Source: 66-474 sp035249175
GTDB taxonomy: Bacteria; Pseudomonadota; Gammaproteobacteria; Xanthomonadales; Rhodanobacteraceae
Reading direction: 5' to 3'
NCBI GenBank assembly: GCA_035249175.1
Contig: DATFGT010000116.1
Coordinates: 1-64,000, forward strand
Length of the DNA stretch: 64,000 bases
Position numbers and translations under genes: made by a program. The number at the start of each line of letters is the position of its first letter. Within the stretch, counting starts at the first letter, position 1. Positions 17,040-25,492 of this stretch are shown piece by piece. The notes under the pieces are model-generated. The model worked only from the letters and a program-made list of their open reading frames with translations. It had not been told where the DNA came from and did not search any database.

Positions 17040-18197
17040 ATGTCCGAAGAATCCGACGACCAGGAAAAAACCGAACCGGCGACCCTTCACCGCCTCGAAA
17101 AGGCGCGCGAGGAAGGGGAAGTTGCACGTTCGCGTGAGCTGACGACCTTCCTGTTGCTGGGCGGCGGGCTGCTGGGGCTGTGGGCGATGGGCTCCCGGCT
17201 GTCCCGGCAGCTCGGAATGGTGATGGAACAGGCGTTCCTGTTCGACCGCACCCAGGCGTTCGATCTCCACGTGACGATGAGCCAGGTGTTCGAACTCGGC
17301 TCGCAGGGCTTGTTCGCGATCACGCCGCTGCTGCTCGGGCTGGTGGTGCTGGCACTGATTTCGCCGCTGCTGCTCGGCGGCTGGTCGATGTCCAGCAAGG
17401 CGATGGCGCCGAAATTTTCCAAGCTGAATCCCATCCAGGGTCTCAAGCGGATGTTGTCCGCCCAGATGCTGACCGAATTGGGCAAGGCCATCGCCAAGTC
17501 GCTGCTGGTGGGCGGTGTGGCCGTATGGTTCCTGATGCAAAAACGCGGCGCGCTGATCGCCCTGATGGGGGAATCGGTGATGCAGGCGATCCCGGACGCG
17601 CTGAAGCTGGCGTTCGACGCCAGCCTGTTGATGGTGCTGGTGCTGCTGGTGGTGGTGGGCATCGACGTGCCTTGGCAGTTGTGGAGCCACGCCAAGAAGC
17701 TGCGGATGACCAAGGAGGAAATCCGCCGCGAGAACAAGGAAACCGAGGGCGACCCGCACGTGAAGGGTCGCATCCGTTCGCAGCAGCAGGCGATGGCGCG
17801 CGGACGGATGATGAGCAAGGTGCCGGACGCCGACGTGATCGTCACCAACCCGACCCATTACGCGGTGGCGCTGCGCTACGACGACAAGAAGATGAGCGCG
17901 CCGCGCGTGGTCGCGAAAGGCGCGGGCGAAATCGCCGCGCGCATCCGCGAGCTGGGCAAGGAACACCACGTGCCGCTCCTGGAAGCGCCGCCATTGGCGC
18001 GCGCGCTGTATCGCCACGTGGACCTGGACCGGGAAATACCCGGCCCGCTGTACAACGCCGTCGCGGAAGTGCTGGTGTGGGCCATGCGCCTGAAACGCGC
18101 GCACGCCGATGGCGCCACGGCGCCGCCCGAACCCATGGACCTGCCCGTGCCCGAAGGCATGGACAAGATCGAAATCGACACAGGGGACAACGCATGA
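17040..18197 (+). CDS. flhB: Flagellar type III export protein FlhB
   Basis: 385-residue export-gate component and substrate-specificity switch. It begins with the charged DDQEKTEPATLHRLEKAREE motif, followed by four membrane helices to about 210. The cytoplasmic domain carries the autocleavage motif N270-P271-T272-H273 (VTNPTHYAVALRY). The post-cleavage domain includes APRVVAKGAGEIAARIRELG. The stop overlaps flhA by 4 bases (ATGA). The operon order flhB-flhA-flhE is the enterobacterial one. Confidence 0.97.
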   Translation: MSEESDDQEKTEPATLHRLEKAREEGEVARSRELTTFLLLGGGLLGLWAMGSRLSRQLGMVMEQAFLFDRTQAFDLHVTMSQVFELGSQGLFAITPLLLGLVVLALISPLLLGGWSMSSKAMAPKFSKLNPIQGLKRMLSAQMLTELGKAIAKSLLVGGVAVWFLMQKRGALIALMGESVMQAIPDALKLAFDASLLMVLVLLVVVGIDVPWQLWSHAKKLRMTKEEIRRENKETEGDPHVKGRIRSQQQAMARGRMMSKVPDADVIVTNPTHYAVALRYDDKKMSAPRVVAKGAGEIAARIRELGKEHHVPLLEAPPLARALYRHVDLDREIPGPLYNAVAEVLVWAMRLKRAHADGATAPPEPMDLPVPEGMDKIEIDTGDNA

Positions 18198-20275
18198 ACG
18201 CCGCCGTCATGGGCCTGAACCGCAACTGGTTCAAGGACTCGCGCATGAAGCTGCTGACCGGTCCGATCTTCATCATGCTGGTGATGGCGATGTTGATCCT
18301 GCCGTTGCCACCGTTCGCGCTGGACTTCTTCTTTACCTTCAACATCGCGCTATCGGTGATGGTGCTGCTGGTCAGCATGTTCACCCAGCGCACGCTGGAA
18401 TTCGCCGCATTTCCATCGGTGCTGTTGTTCACCACCTTGATGCGGCTGTCGTTGAACGTGGCGTCCACCCGCGTGGTGCTGATGGAGGGCCACCACGGCG
18501 ACGCCGCCGCCGGCAAGGTGATCGAGGCGTTCGGCCATTTCATGGTCGGCGGCAATTTCGCGGTCGGGCTGGTGGTGTTCATGATCCTGGTGGTGATCAA
18601 CTTCATGGTCATCACCAAGGGCGCGGGCCGCATCGCCGAAGTCGGCGCGCGCTTCATGCTGGATGCGATGCCCGGCAAGCAGATGGCGATCGACGCCGAC
18701 CTCAACGCCGGTCTGATCAAGGAAGACGAGGCCCGCCGGCGCCGCGTCGAGGTGGCCACCGAAGCCGATTTCTACGGCTCGATGGACGGCGCCAGCAAGT
18801 TCGTGCGTGGCGACGCGGTCGCCGGACTGGTGATCATGGGCGTCAACATTGTCGGCGGTCTGCTGGTCGGGATGCTGCAGCACGGGATGTCATTCGCCGA
18901 AGCCGGCCACACCTACACGCTGCTGACCATCGGCGACGGCCTGGTGGCGCAGATTCCGGCGCTGGTGATCTCCACCGCCGCCGGCGTCACGGTATCGCGC
19001 GTCAACACCAACCAGGACGTCGGCGAGCAGGTGGTCGACCAGTTGCTGGCCAAGCCGCGCGTGCTGTGGCTGGCCGCGGGCGTGCTGGGCCTGCTGGGCC
19101 TCGTGCCCGGCATGCCGAATGCGATTTTCCTGTTTTTCACGGTGTCGCTGGCGGGACTTGCATGGTTCCTCGCGCGCCGCGAAGGCCGCAAGACGGCTGA
19201 AGCGCAGATGCAGGAAAAACCCGTGGCGGCGCCGGAAGCACCCGAGGCGAGCTGGGAGGACGTGCGCCTGATCGACGTGCTGGGCCTCGAAGTGGGGCAT
19301 CGGTTGATTCCGCTGGTGGACTACAACCAGCGGGGCGAACTGCTGGGCCGCATCAAGGGCGTGCGCAAGAAGTTCGCGCAGGAGATGGGGTTCCTGCCGC
19401 CGGTGGTACACATCCGCGACAACCTCGAGATCAATCCCAATCAGTATGTGGTGACCTTGAAGGGCGCACGCGTCGGCGGCGGCGAAGCGTTTCCCGGCAA
19501 GTGGCTGGCGATCGATCCGGGCCAGGTGTCCGGCGAAATCGAGGGTTCCGCCACCACCGATCCGGCCTTCGGTTTGCCGGCCAGGTGGGTTGAAGCCGAC
19601 AAGCGCGAGGAAGCGCAGATTCTCGGCTACACGGTGGTTGACGCCAGCACGGTGGTCGCCACGCATCTCAATCATCTTTTGCACTTGCACGCCGGCGAGA
19701 TGCTGGGCCGCCAGGAAGTGCAGCAACTGCTGGACAAGGTCGGTGCGGAGCACAAGTCGTTGGTCGAGGACGTGGTGCCCAAGACGGTTTCGCTGGCGGT
19801 GCTGCAAAAGCTGTTGCAGAACCTGCTGGACGAGGCGGTTTCGATCCGCGACATGCGCACCATTCTGGATACGCTGGCCGCGCAGGGCGGCGAGCAGACC
19901 AATCCCGCCGAGCTGACCGCGCGGGTGCGCGTCGCGCTGGGTCGGGCGATCACCGACCAGTGGTTCGGCGCCGAACGGGAGCTGCACGTGATAGGGCTGG
20001 ACACGCAACTCGAGCAGGTGCTCGACCAGGCGATCCACGGCGGCGGCGCGATGGAGCCAGGCTTGGCCGACACGCTGATGCAGGAAACCGCCAAGGCGTT
20101 GGCGCGCCAGGAAGCCGCCGGCGAACCGCCGGTGCTGGTGGTCGCGCCATCACTGCGAGCCTTGCTGGCGCGTTTCCTGCGCCGCCGGTTGTCGCAACTG
20201 GCAGTGCTTTCGCAGGCGGAAATTCCCGACGAGCGAGGGCTGCGCGTCACCACGCTGGTGGGCGCCACGCGTTGA
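18194..20275 (+). CDS. flhA: Flagellar type III export gate protein FlhA
   Basis: 693-residue inner-membrane export gate. The N-terminal half has about eight membrane helices and the FHIPEP-type signature region (LFTTLMRLSLNVASTRVVL, GHFMVGGNFAVGLVVFMILV). The C-terminal cytoplasmic ring domain (about 350-693) includes GLEVGHRLIPLVDYNQRGEL and HLNHLLHLHAGEMLGRQEVQ. ATG 18194 is used because it overlaps the flhB stop. The same frame is open upstream through flhB but is only a shadow there. The stop TGA at 20273-20275 overlaps a TTG start for flhE. Confidence 0.97.
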   Translation: MNAAVMGLNRNWFKDSRMKLLTGPIFIMLVMAMLILPLPPFALDFFFTFNIALSVMVLLVSMFTQRTLEFAAFPSVLLFTTLMRLSLNVASTRVVLMEGHHGDAAAGKVIEAFGHFMVGGNFAVGLVVFMILVVINFMVITKGAGRIAEVGARFMLDAMPGKQMAIDADLNAGLIKEDEARRRRVEVATEADFYGSMDGASKFVRGDAVAGLVIMGVNIVGGLLVGMLQHGMSFAEAGHTYTLLTIGDGLVAQIPALVISTAAGVTVSRVNTNQDVGEQVVDQLLAKPRVLWLAAGVLGLLGLVPGMPNAIFLFFTVSLAGLAWFLARREGRKTAEAQMQEKPVAAPEAPEASWEDVRLIDVLGLEVGHRLIPLVDYNQRGELLGRIKGVRKKFAQEMGFLPPVVHIRDNLEINPNQYVVTLKGARVGGGEAFPGKWLAIDPGQVSGEIEGSATTDPAFGLPARWVEADKREEAQILGYTVVDASTVVATHLNHLLHLHAGEMLGRQEVQQLLDKVGAEHKSLVEDVVPKTVSLAVLQKLLQNLLDEAVSIRDMRTILDTLAAQGGEQTNPAELTARVRVALGRAITDQWFGAERELHVIGLDTQLEQVLDQAIHGGGAMEPGLADTLMQETAKALARQEAAGEPPVLVVAPSLRALLARFLRRRLSQLAVLSQAEIPDERGLRVTTLVGATR

Positions 20276-20691
20276 ATGTAAACGAGCTCCGCCAATGCCG
20301 CCGCGCCAGGCACCTCTGGCCGTGGGTGGTCGTGCTATGGCCGTGTTTCGCGCTCGCCGCATCCGGCAGTTGGAGCGGCACGACGGACGGACCGCGTGTG
20401 GCGGGGCCGGATCGCAACTACGACAGCGCGATTTTTCATCCCCCAGCCATCGCCGCCCGCGCACGCGTGCGCCGGGTGCATTGGGGTTATGCGCTGCCAC
20501 CGGACCGCCGCTTGATCGCCGAATTGTGCATGGCTCGACACTGCGTGCTTTTGGACGGGAGCCGCGGCATCAGCGATGCGTTTGCAGGTACGTCGGCCGC
20601 GACGCCGCCGGTATTTCGTTTCCGGTTGCCGCCGGGCGAGCGCCGGGCGGTGCGGGTGGGCGCGATCCGGTTGATGGTGGACTACCAGTGA
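20272..20691 (+). CDS. flhE: FlhE-like periplasmic flagellar protein
   Basis: About 139 residues with a signal-like N-terminus (RRARHLWPWVVVLWPCFALAAS). The mature domain matches FlhE: SGSWSG near the start, RVHWGYALPPDRRLIAELC, ARHCVLLDGSRGISDAFAGT, and a terminal RLMVDYQ (E. coli ends IVNYR). FlhE is a periplasmic protein linked to proper flagellar export in peritrichous enterics. The only sensible start is TTG 20272, which overlaps the flhA stop codon (TTGA); no ATG lies in frame ahead of the signal peptide. Position directly after flhA supports the call. FlhE outside enterics is uncommon in my knowledge. Confidence 0.8.
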   Translation: MNVNELRQCRRARHLWPWVVVLWPCFALAASGSWSGTTDGPRVAGPDRNYDSAIFHPPAIAARARVRRVHWGYALPPDRRLIAELCMARHCVLLDGSRGISDAFAGTSAATPPVFRFRLPPGERRAVRVGAIRLMVDYQ

Positions 20692-20838
20692 GCAGCGAGG
20701 CCGGGCGCGCGGTCCGATCGTGCAAAAAGCCGTCGACATTGTCACCTTATTGCTGCATTCCGCCGCGCACATCCGGCCATAATGAGCTCTCGTGACTATG
20801 ATGTCCGGAAACTCCAGCCGCTGCTGATCCGACCAAAG

Positions 20839-21537
20839 ATGTATACCGCACAGGGAAAAATCGATCAGAACGAGCTGCTGAAGCAGCATCTGCCGGCCGT
20901 CCGCCGCCAGGCGCTGGCCCTGCAGGTGAAGCTGCCGTCGGGGGTCGAGCTGGACGATCTGATCCAGGCCGGTACGCTGGGGTTGCTGGATGCGATGGGT
21001 CGCTTCGATCCCAAGGCCGGTGCCAGTTTCGCCACCTTCGCGAGCCAGCGCATCCGCGGCGCGATGATTGACGAATTGCGCAGCCGCGACTGGTTGCCGC
21101 GCAGCGTGCGTCGCCAGGCGCGTGCGATGGACGCCTGCGTCCACAAGCTGGAACAGCGCTACGGTCGCCCGGCCGAGGAAAATGAAATCGCGGCCGAGAT
21201 GGGTGTCAGCCTCACCGAGTACCAGCAGTTGCTCACCGACACCAACAGTGGCTATCTGCTGCCGTTCGAGGAAATGGTCGAGGAACACGGCGAGCCGGAA
21301 GACGATTCCGAAGGCCCGCAGTCGCCCATCGCGCGGCTGCTCGGCGAGGAACATCGCGAACGGATCAAGGCCGCGATCGAGGCGCTGCCGGAGCGCGAGA
21401 AGCTGATGATCACCCTTTATTACCAGGAAGAACTCAACCTCAAGGAAATCGGCGCGGTGCTGGGGGTGTCCGAATCCCGCGTGTGCCAGTTGCACAGCCA
21501 AGCGGTCTCGCGCATGCGCGCACGGCTCGCCGATTGA
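20839..21537 (+). CDS. fliA: Flagellar sigma factor sigma-28
   Basis: 232-residue sigma factor that directs late flagellar genes. Region 2 reads LQVKLPSGVELDDLIQAGTL and ASQRIRGAMIDELRSRDWLP. Region 4 reads EKLMITLYYQEELNLKEIGA and ESRVCQLHSQAVSRMR. ATG 20839 gives MYTAQGKIDQ, aligning with the E. coli start. An earlier ATG (20782) would add 19 residues without family support. Neither start has a strong ribosome-binding site. Six matches to its promoter consensus occur in this window. The gene converges on flhC, with a terminator hairpin between them. Confidence 0.95.
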   Translation: MYTAQGKIDQNELLKQHLPAVRRQALALQVKLPSGVELDDLIQAGTLGLLDAMGRFDPKAGASFATFASQRIRGAMIDELRSRDWLPRSVRRQARAMDACVHKLEQRYGRPAEENEIAAEMGVSLTEYQQLLTDTNSGYLLPFEEMVEEHGEPEDDSEGPQSPIARLLGEEHRERIKAAIEALPEREKLMITLYYQEELNLKEIGAVLGVSESRVCQLHSQAVSRMRARLAD

Positions 21538-21576
21538 GCTTGGTGGAACGCCACATTTCCATGCAATGCAAAGACG

Positions 21577-21609
21577 CGCGTCCGGAGATCGCAACGATCT
21601 CCGGACGCG
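21577..21609. terminator. Bidirectional terminator-like hairpin between fliA and flhC
   Basis: Perfect 15-bp inverted repeat (left arm CGCGTCCGGAGATCG) with a CAA loop, centred in the 99-base gap between the convergent genes. There is no classical T-run on either side. Confidence 0.75.
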
Positions 21610-21636
21610 GTCAGCGACAACTGGCTTGGAACGGAC

Positions 21637-22299
21637 CTAGTGTCGTCCGCCGGCCACGCGTTTGCGCGCCAGTTCGACCGGCTCGGCTGCGGGCGCATCC
21701 ACATCGGTGACGGGCTGGGCGTGTTGCATGTCGACCACGACGTTGTCCTGCCCGCTTGTCTCGTGAAGCTTGGAGCGGGCCTTGCTGGTCTTGCCGGCGC
21801 GTGAAGGCGGACGGCAGATCCCGCAGACATAGTCCTTGCACGGCGTGTGCGCGTGCATCACGAAACGCCCGTGGCAACTGGTGCATTCGGCCAACTCCAG
21901 CAGTCCGCTTTCAAAGAAACGCAGCAGCGTCCACGCGCGGTTCAAACCCAATACCGGTTCACTGTCGTCCAGCATCACTTGTTCGAGGTACAGGCGGTAC
22001 GCCTTCACGAATGCGTCGATGCGCTTGCAACCCTGCTCCTGGGTGAGCGTCTGGTAGATGCCGTAGAACAGCGACGAGTGGATGTTGGGCCCCCAAGTCA
22101 GGAACCAGTCCGTGGAGAAGGGCAGCATGCCCTTGGGCGGCGAAATGCCGCGCACTTCCTTGTACAACCGCAGCAGGCGTCCGCGGCTCAGGTCGGTTTC
22201 GGTTTCCAGCACCTGCAGGCGGGCGCCCAGTTCGATGAGGTTCACCGCCAGTTGTACTTGATGCATTCTGGCGACCAGGCTCTTTTCCGAATTTTCCAT
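21637..22299 (-). CDS. flhC: Flagellar master transcriptional activator subunit FlhC
   Basis: 220-residue subunit of the FlhD4C2 activator of class II flagellar genes. It is close to E. coli FlhC: LSRGRLLRLYKEVRGISPPK, GMLPFSTDWFLTWGPNIHSS, and FVKAYRLYLEQVML. A cysteine cluster follows (CTSCHGRF then CKDYVCGIC), the zinc site. About 45 C-terminal residues beyond the enterobacterial end are not conserved. The start ATG 22299 has a GGAGGGCGG ribosome-binding site, and flhD lies 13 bases upstream. Confidence 0.96.
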   Translation of the reverse strand: MENSEKSLVARMHQVQLAVNLIELGARLQVLETETDLSRGRLLRLYKEVRGISPPKGMLPFSTDWFLTWGPNIHSSLFYGIYQTLTQEQGCKRIDAFVKAYRLYLEQVMLDDSEPVLGLNRAWTLLRFFESGLLELAECTSCHGRFVMHAHTPCKDYVCGICRPPSRAGKTSKARSKLHETSGQDNVVVDMQHAQPVTDVDAPAAEPVELARKRVAGGRH

Positions 22300-22312
22300 G
22301 TTCCCGCCCTCC

Positions 22313-22627
22313 TCAGGCGTGGGCCGCGGCGGCGCGCGACATCAGAAGGGAGGCGTGGGTTTGCATCATCGCCGAATCGCGCTTCTCGCCGACGATCTTC
22401 TGCACCTGATCGGCGTTGTCGAAGCACAGACGGAACAAAAATTGGTTGGTGCGTGCCAGTCGGCTGAGTTGCCTGGTGGACAGCGACATCAACAGTTTGG
22501 CCATGTCGTCGGTCAGCTTCAGCCGGAATTGCGCGGCGGCGTAGTCTTCCTTGAGCAAACGTTGCGCCAGCAACAGGTAGGTGAGATTGGTGTCCTGGAT
22601 TTCCTCGAGCAGTTCTTCAATGTTCAT
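22313..22627 (-). CDS. flhD: Flagellar master transcriptional activator subunit FlhD
   Basis: 104-residue all-helical partner of FlhC. The start IEELLEEIQDTNLTYLLLAQ is characteristic, followed by RLLKEDYAAAQFRLKLTDDM and LSTRQLSRLARTNQFLFRLC. It forms an operon with flhC. The flagellar cluster therefore carries its own class I regulator, unlike FleQ/FlrA-controlled polar systems. Confidence 0.95.
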   Translation of the reverse strand: MNIEELLEEIQDTNLTYLLLAQRLLKEDYAAAQFRLKLTDDMAKLLMSLSTRQLSRLARTNQFLFRLCFDNADQVQKIVGEKRDSAMMQTHASLLMSRAAAAHA

Positions 22628-23407
22628 TTTTCACAGCGGGCGCCGAGCGCGGCGCCTCCTCCCCTTGTTCTCGTTGGTATGAATGCCATACAGCCGTTTG
22701 GAACGTTCAAACTTCTGCGTGATGCGATGTCGAACTGCGTGCCTCCTTCCTTCAATCCAGCGAAATGCAGGCAGCCTTCGCGCGTCTGCAACACCCGAAG
22801 CGGGTCGGGTGTTCCCGCGTTGTTTCGCATTGATCGTGCCTAGCGGTTTCAACGACCGGCGCTGTTGCGATCACATCGAACCTGCGGTGCTGCGTGCCCT
22901 GGGACACGCCAAGACAGAAGCATGGTTCGTACCAAGCAAAGGATTCCGCATGAAGAAGTGGCAGTCCGATGCGCAAACTGTCGACTGGTTCCCGCGTGAG
23001 GGCGAAATCGACCCTCAAGTTCGCCCCAACGCGGCCGAGTGGGCAGATCGTCATTTGATACACGTCAAAACGGAGAACGTGGTTGTGTCAGGCGCGCATG
23101 CGCGTGCCGGCGATCATCCGGAATCCGCGGGGTAGTGCGGGTGACGATCTGCGCATAGGCCGAAAGTCATGCACGAATTTCCGGGATCGCGCCGCGCGCC
23201 CGATGCGGCGTGAAACGGAACGTGGCATCGCGACGCGTCAGAGGATTGCTTCCGGAATGGTGACGGGGCCGCGCGGGCCGGAGCGCGTGCGAACGGCGAA
23301 CCGGTCCGAAGGACGAACGCCATGGATGGCGTGAGTCATCGAACCACGTGCTTGATTCCGGTAGTGCGGTTCTTGAAATGGAGGCGCTGGTTCGCGACCC
23401 CAGGCAT
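22628..23407. other. Upstream region of flhDC; no convincing gene
   Basis: About 780 bases between flhD and tRNA-Met. Several open frames exist on both strands, but none has recognisable sequence or a good ribosome-binding site. The flhDC promoter and its operators should lie in the left part (22628-22900), where the sequence is more AT-rich than its surroundings. I cannot point to a single -10/-35 with confidence. Confidence 0.4.
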
Positions 23408-23484
23408 TGGTGGCTAGGGGCGGAATCGAACCGCCGACCTCAGCATTATGAGTGCCGCGCTCTAACCGTCTGAGCTACCTAGCC
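23408..23484 (-). tRNA. tRNA-Met (CAT), elongator type
   Basis: On the minus strand a 77-base cloverleaf. The acceptor is GGCTAGG/CCTAGCC, the D arm has GCTC/GAGC, the anticodon loop is CTCATAA, the T arm is GGCGG TTCGATT CCGCC, and CCA is encoded. The acceptor resembles elongator tRNA-Met more than tRNA-Ile2. Confidence 0.95.
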
Positions 23485-23858
23485 GATACCGCTGCGCCTC
23501 TGGTCTGGCGAAATCGCCGACATCGTGGGGCAATCGGTCGGACGCAAAAGCCCACCAAGGATGCAGGTAGCCGGTCAGTCTAACGAACGTCCCGTCACTG
23601 TCAAGCGTTTGTATTGGGCCAATGCATCCTGCACTCGTTGTCGAGATGATCGGCGAGTATATCGAGGGGTGTGCGCAAGGCGAGGGCGTGGTGGGGCCGT
23701 CGGCGTTGTACCAGTGCAACCACTCGAACGGGCGATTGTTGAAGGCGTCGAGGTCGTCGAACAACAGGGATTCGTGCGCAGCCCGCCATGCGCGGGCGGC
23801 CGATATACTCTGGGCGTTTTTGCACAAGCGAGTCGCGATTACGAGCACGCCCCCGCCA
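23485..23858. other. Intergenic between tRNA-Met and ClC channel
   Basis: About 370 bases with no convincing gene. It contains a GC-rich hairpin around 23785-23805 (CCCGC CATGC GCGGG). Confidence 0.35.
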
Positions 23859-25238
23859 ATGCCGACGCGCACCCGGCGTTTCCACTGGGCGGAACCGCTG
23901 GTGATGCTCGCGACGGTCGTGCAATGGCTGGTGTTGTCGATTTTGACGGGCGCGCTGGTCGGCGTCGGCTGCACGATCTTCCTGCGTGCGCTGTTCGCCA
24001 CCGCCGGGCGTGCGTACGCGGCGCCGCTGTGGCTGCAGATGACGCTGCTGCCGCTGGGTGGCTTGGCCAACGGCCTGCTGCTGCACTACGGGTACAAGCT
24101 GCGTCGCAGCACCTTCAATGACAATGTGATCGTCGCGGTCAACGAACAGCACGGCAGGTTGCCGTTCCGGACCATGTGGATCAAACCGGTCGCGGCGCTG
24201 ATTACGCTCGGCTGCGGCGGTTCTGCCGGCAAGGAAGGACCGTGCTCGCACATCGGCGCCAGCCTTGCGGCGGCGGTTGGACGCGTGCTGCGCCTGAATC
24301 CCGAGATGCGCAAACGCCTGCTGGCGTGCGGCGTCAGCGCGGGTTTTTCCAGCGTGTTCGGCACGCCGATCGCGGGTGCGATTTACGGGGTGGAGATGTT
24401 GGCGATCGGCCGCATCCGCCACGATTTCCTGTTTCCCGGCATCGTTGCGGGCGTTACCGCCTTCGAAGTATCACGCTGGCTCGGCGTGCCCTATCCACAC
24501 TACGGCATTTCCTTCGCGGGTGATTTCACCGAAATCCTGTTTCTGAAGACCGTCGTCGTCGGCATCTTGTGCGGCGCGGTGGCTTGGCTGTTCGTGGAAC
24601 TGCTGCGCCAGTCGAAAAAGGCGTTCGCCTGGTTGCGTACGCGTTATGCGCTGTGGCCGCCTTTGCTGCCGATGCTCGGAGGCGTGGTGCTGGCGCTGTT
24701 GATCATCGCGATTCCGGACCAGTACCTGGGCTTGAGCCTGCCGCTGATGGACCGTGCGCTGCAAGGCGACGCGATGCCGTACCTCGCATTCTTCTGGAAG
24801 GCATTGCTGGTGGCGATCACGCTGGGATCGGGCTTCTACGGCGGCATTGTGACCCCGCAATTCGTGATCGGCGCCGTGACCGGCGGCGCATTCGCGCACC
24901 TGCTGGGATTGAAGGCCGCAATGGGTGCGGCGGTAGGGCTGGTCGCAGTGGTGGCTTCGGCGTCGAACGCGCCGATCGCGGCGATCCTGATGGGCGTGGA
25001 ATTGTTCGGCGCGGATTCCACGCTGTACGTGGCCGGTGCATGCGTGGCGGCGTACCTCATCATCGGGCATCGCAGCGTGTACCCGGAACAGCAGATCGCC
25101 TTCAGCAAGTCATCGTGGATCTTCGCGCGCGCCGACCTGCCGGTCGGTCAGGAAAAGGTTCGCCTGTCCTACGGCCTGCTGCGCTGGTGGCGGATGCGGC
25201 GCAAGCGCGCCAAGGTGGCTGACGCGGACAAAAAATGA
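23859..25238 (+). CDS. ClC-family chloride channel/antiporter
   Basis: About 459-residue integral membrane protein of the voltage-gated chloride channel family. ClC selectivity-filter motifs are visible. GSAGKEGPCSHIGA corresponds to GREGP, with the gating glutamate present. AGFSSVFGTPIAGAIYGVEM is the conserved helix with its internal repeat. GFYGGIVTPQFVIGA corresponds to GGIFAP. The C-terminal tail is short and has no CBS domain. ATG 23859 is chosen because the hydrophobic sequence starts soon after; the frame is open upstream without conserved content. Channel versus Cl-/H+ exchange cannot be decided from these residues. It borders the tRNA-Arg island. Confidence 0.92.
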   Translation: MPTRTRRFHWAEPLVMLATVVQWLVLSILTGALVGVGCTIFLRALFATAGRAYAAPLWLQMTLLPLGGLANGLLLHYGYKLRRSTFNDNVIVAVNEQHGRLPFRTMWIKPVAALITLGCGGSAGKEGPCSHIGASLAAAVGRVLRLNPEMRKRLLACGVSAGFSSVFGTPIAGAIYGVEMLAIGRIRHDFLFPGIVAGVTAFEVSRWLGVPYPHYGISFAGDFTEILFLKTVVVGILCGAVAWLFVELLRQSKKAFAWLRTRYALWPPLLPMLGGVVLALLIIAIPDQYLGLSLPLMDRALQGDAMPYLAFFWKALLVAITLGSGFYGGIVTPQFVIGAVTGGAFAHLLGLKAAMGAAVGLVAVVASASNAPIAAILMGVELFGADSTLYVAGACVAAYLIIGHRSVYPEQQIAFSKSSWIFARADLPVGQEKVRLSYGLLRWWRMRRKRAKVADADKK

Positions 25239-25257
25239 GACGAAGGGATGGTTCGTT

Positions 25258-25275
25258 TATACTGCGCGGTCCGTG
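25258..25275 (+). promoter_or_regulatory. Stable-RNA promoter -10 and discriminator ahead of tRNA-Arg
   Basis: TATACT at 25258-25263 followed by a GC-rich discriminator, typical of tRNA promoters. It precedes the truncated tRNA half and is probably the only promoter for the intact tRNA-Arg 79 bases further on. Confidence 0.5.
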
Positions 25276-25276
25276 C

Positions 25277-25318
25277 GCGCTCGTAGCTCAGCTGGATAGA
25301 GTACTGCCCTCCGAAGGC
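25277..25318 (+). pseudogene. Truncated tRNA-Arg(CCG), 5' half
   Basis: Starts with acceptor strand GCGCTCG and runs through the D arm and anticodon loop (CCG) to GGC, then loses the variable and T arms. From TAGCTC to AAGGC it is identical to the intact tRNA 79 bases downstream, but the acceptor differs. Its acceptor is the exact complement of the orphan 3' half at 38347-38353. Confidence 0.85.
25305..25317 (+). repeat. Left 13-bp direct repeat (attL-like)
   Basis: TGCCCTCCGAAGG, from the anticodon arm of tRNA-Arg. The same 13 bases occur in the intact tRNA (25384-25396) and at the right boundary (38314-38326). Confidence 0.6.
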
Positions 25319-25355
25319 GTCATCGAGTCGAAATACGCGGCGGGAAAAGGTCAAC

Positions 25356-25432
25356 GCGCCTGTAGCTCAGCTGGATAGAGTACTGCCCTCCGAAGGCAGG
25401 GGTCGTGGGTTCGAATCCCGCCAGGCGCGCCA
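25356..25432 (+). tRNA. tRNA-Arg (CCG), intact
   Basis: 77-base cloverleaf. The acceptor is GCGCCTG/CAGGCGC with discriminator G and encoded CCA. The anticodon stem-loop is CTGCC CTCCGAA GGCAG and the T arm is GTGGG TTCGAAT CCCGC. It lies just inside the left edge of the proposed island and may be the functional replacement for the split gene. Confidence 0.95.
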
Positions 25433-25492
25433 AATCAACCGCTTAGCTGTGTTTGCCGGCCCGTCAGTTGTGGACTCGATGCCAGAGTACGT

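Noticed and set aside
22683..23135. 150-codon plus-strand frame upstream of flhD
   Set aside because: No recognisable domain or ribosome site, and it overlaps the likely flhDC control region.
23790..23815. GCCGATAT sequence resembling a FliA -10 upstream of the ClC gene
   Set aside because: No TAAA-like -35 at the required spacing; it lies at a GC hairpin and there is no link to motility.
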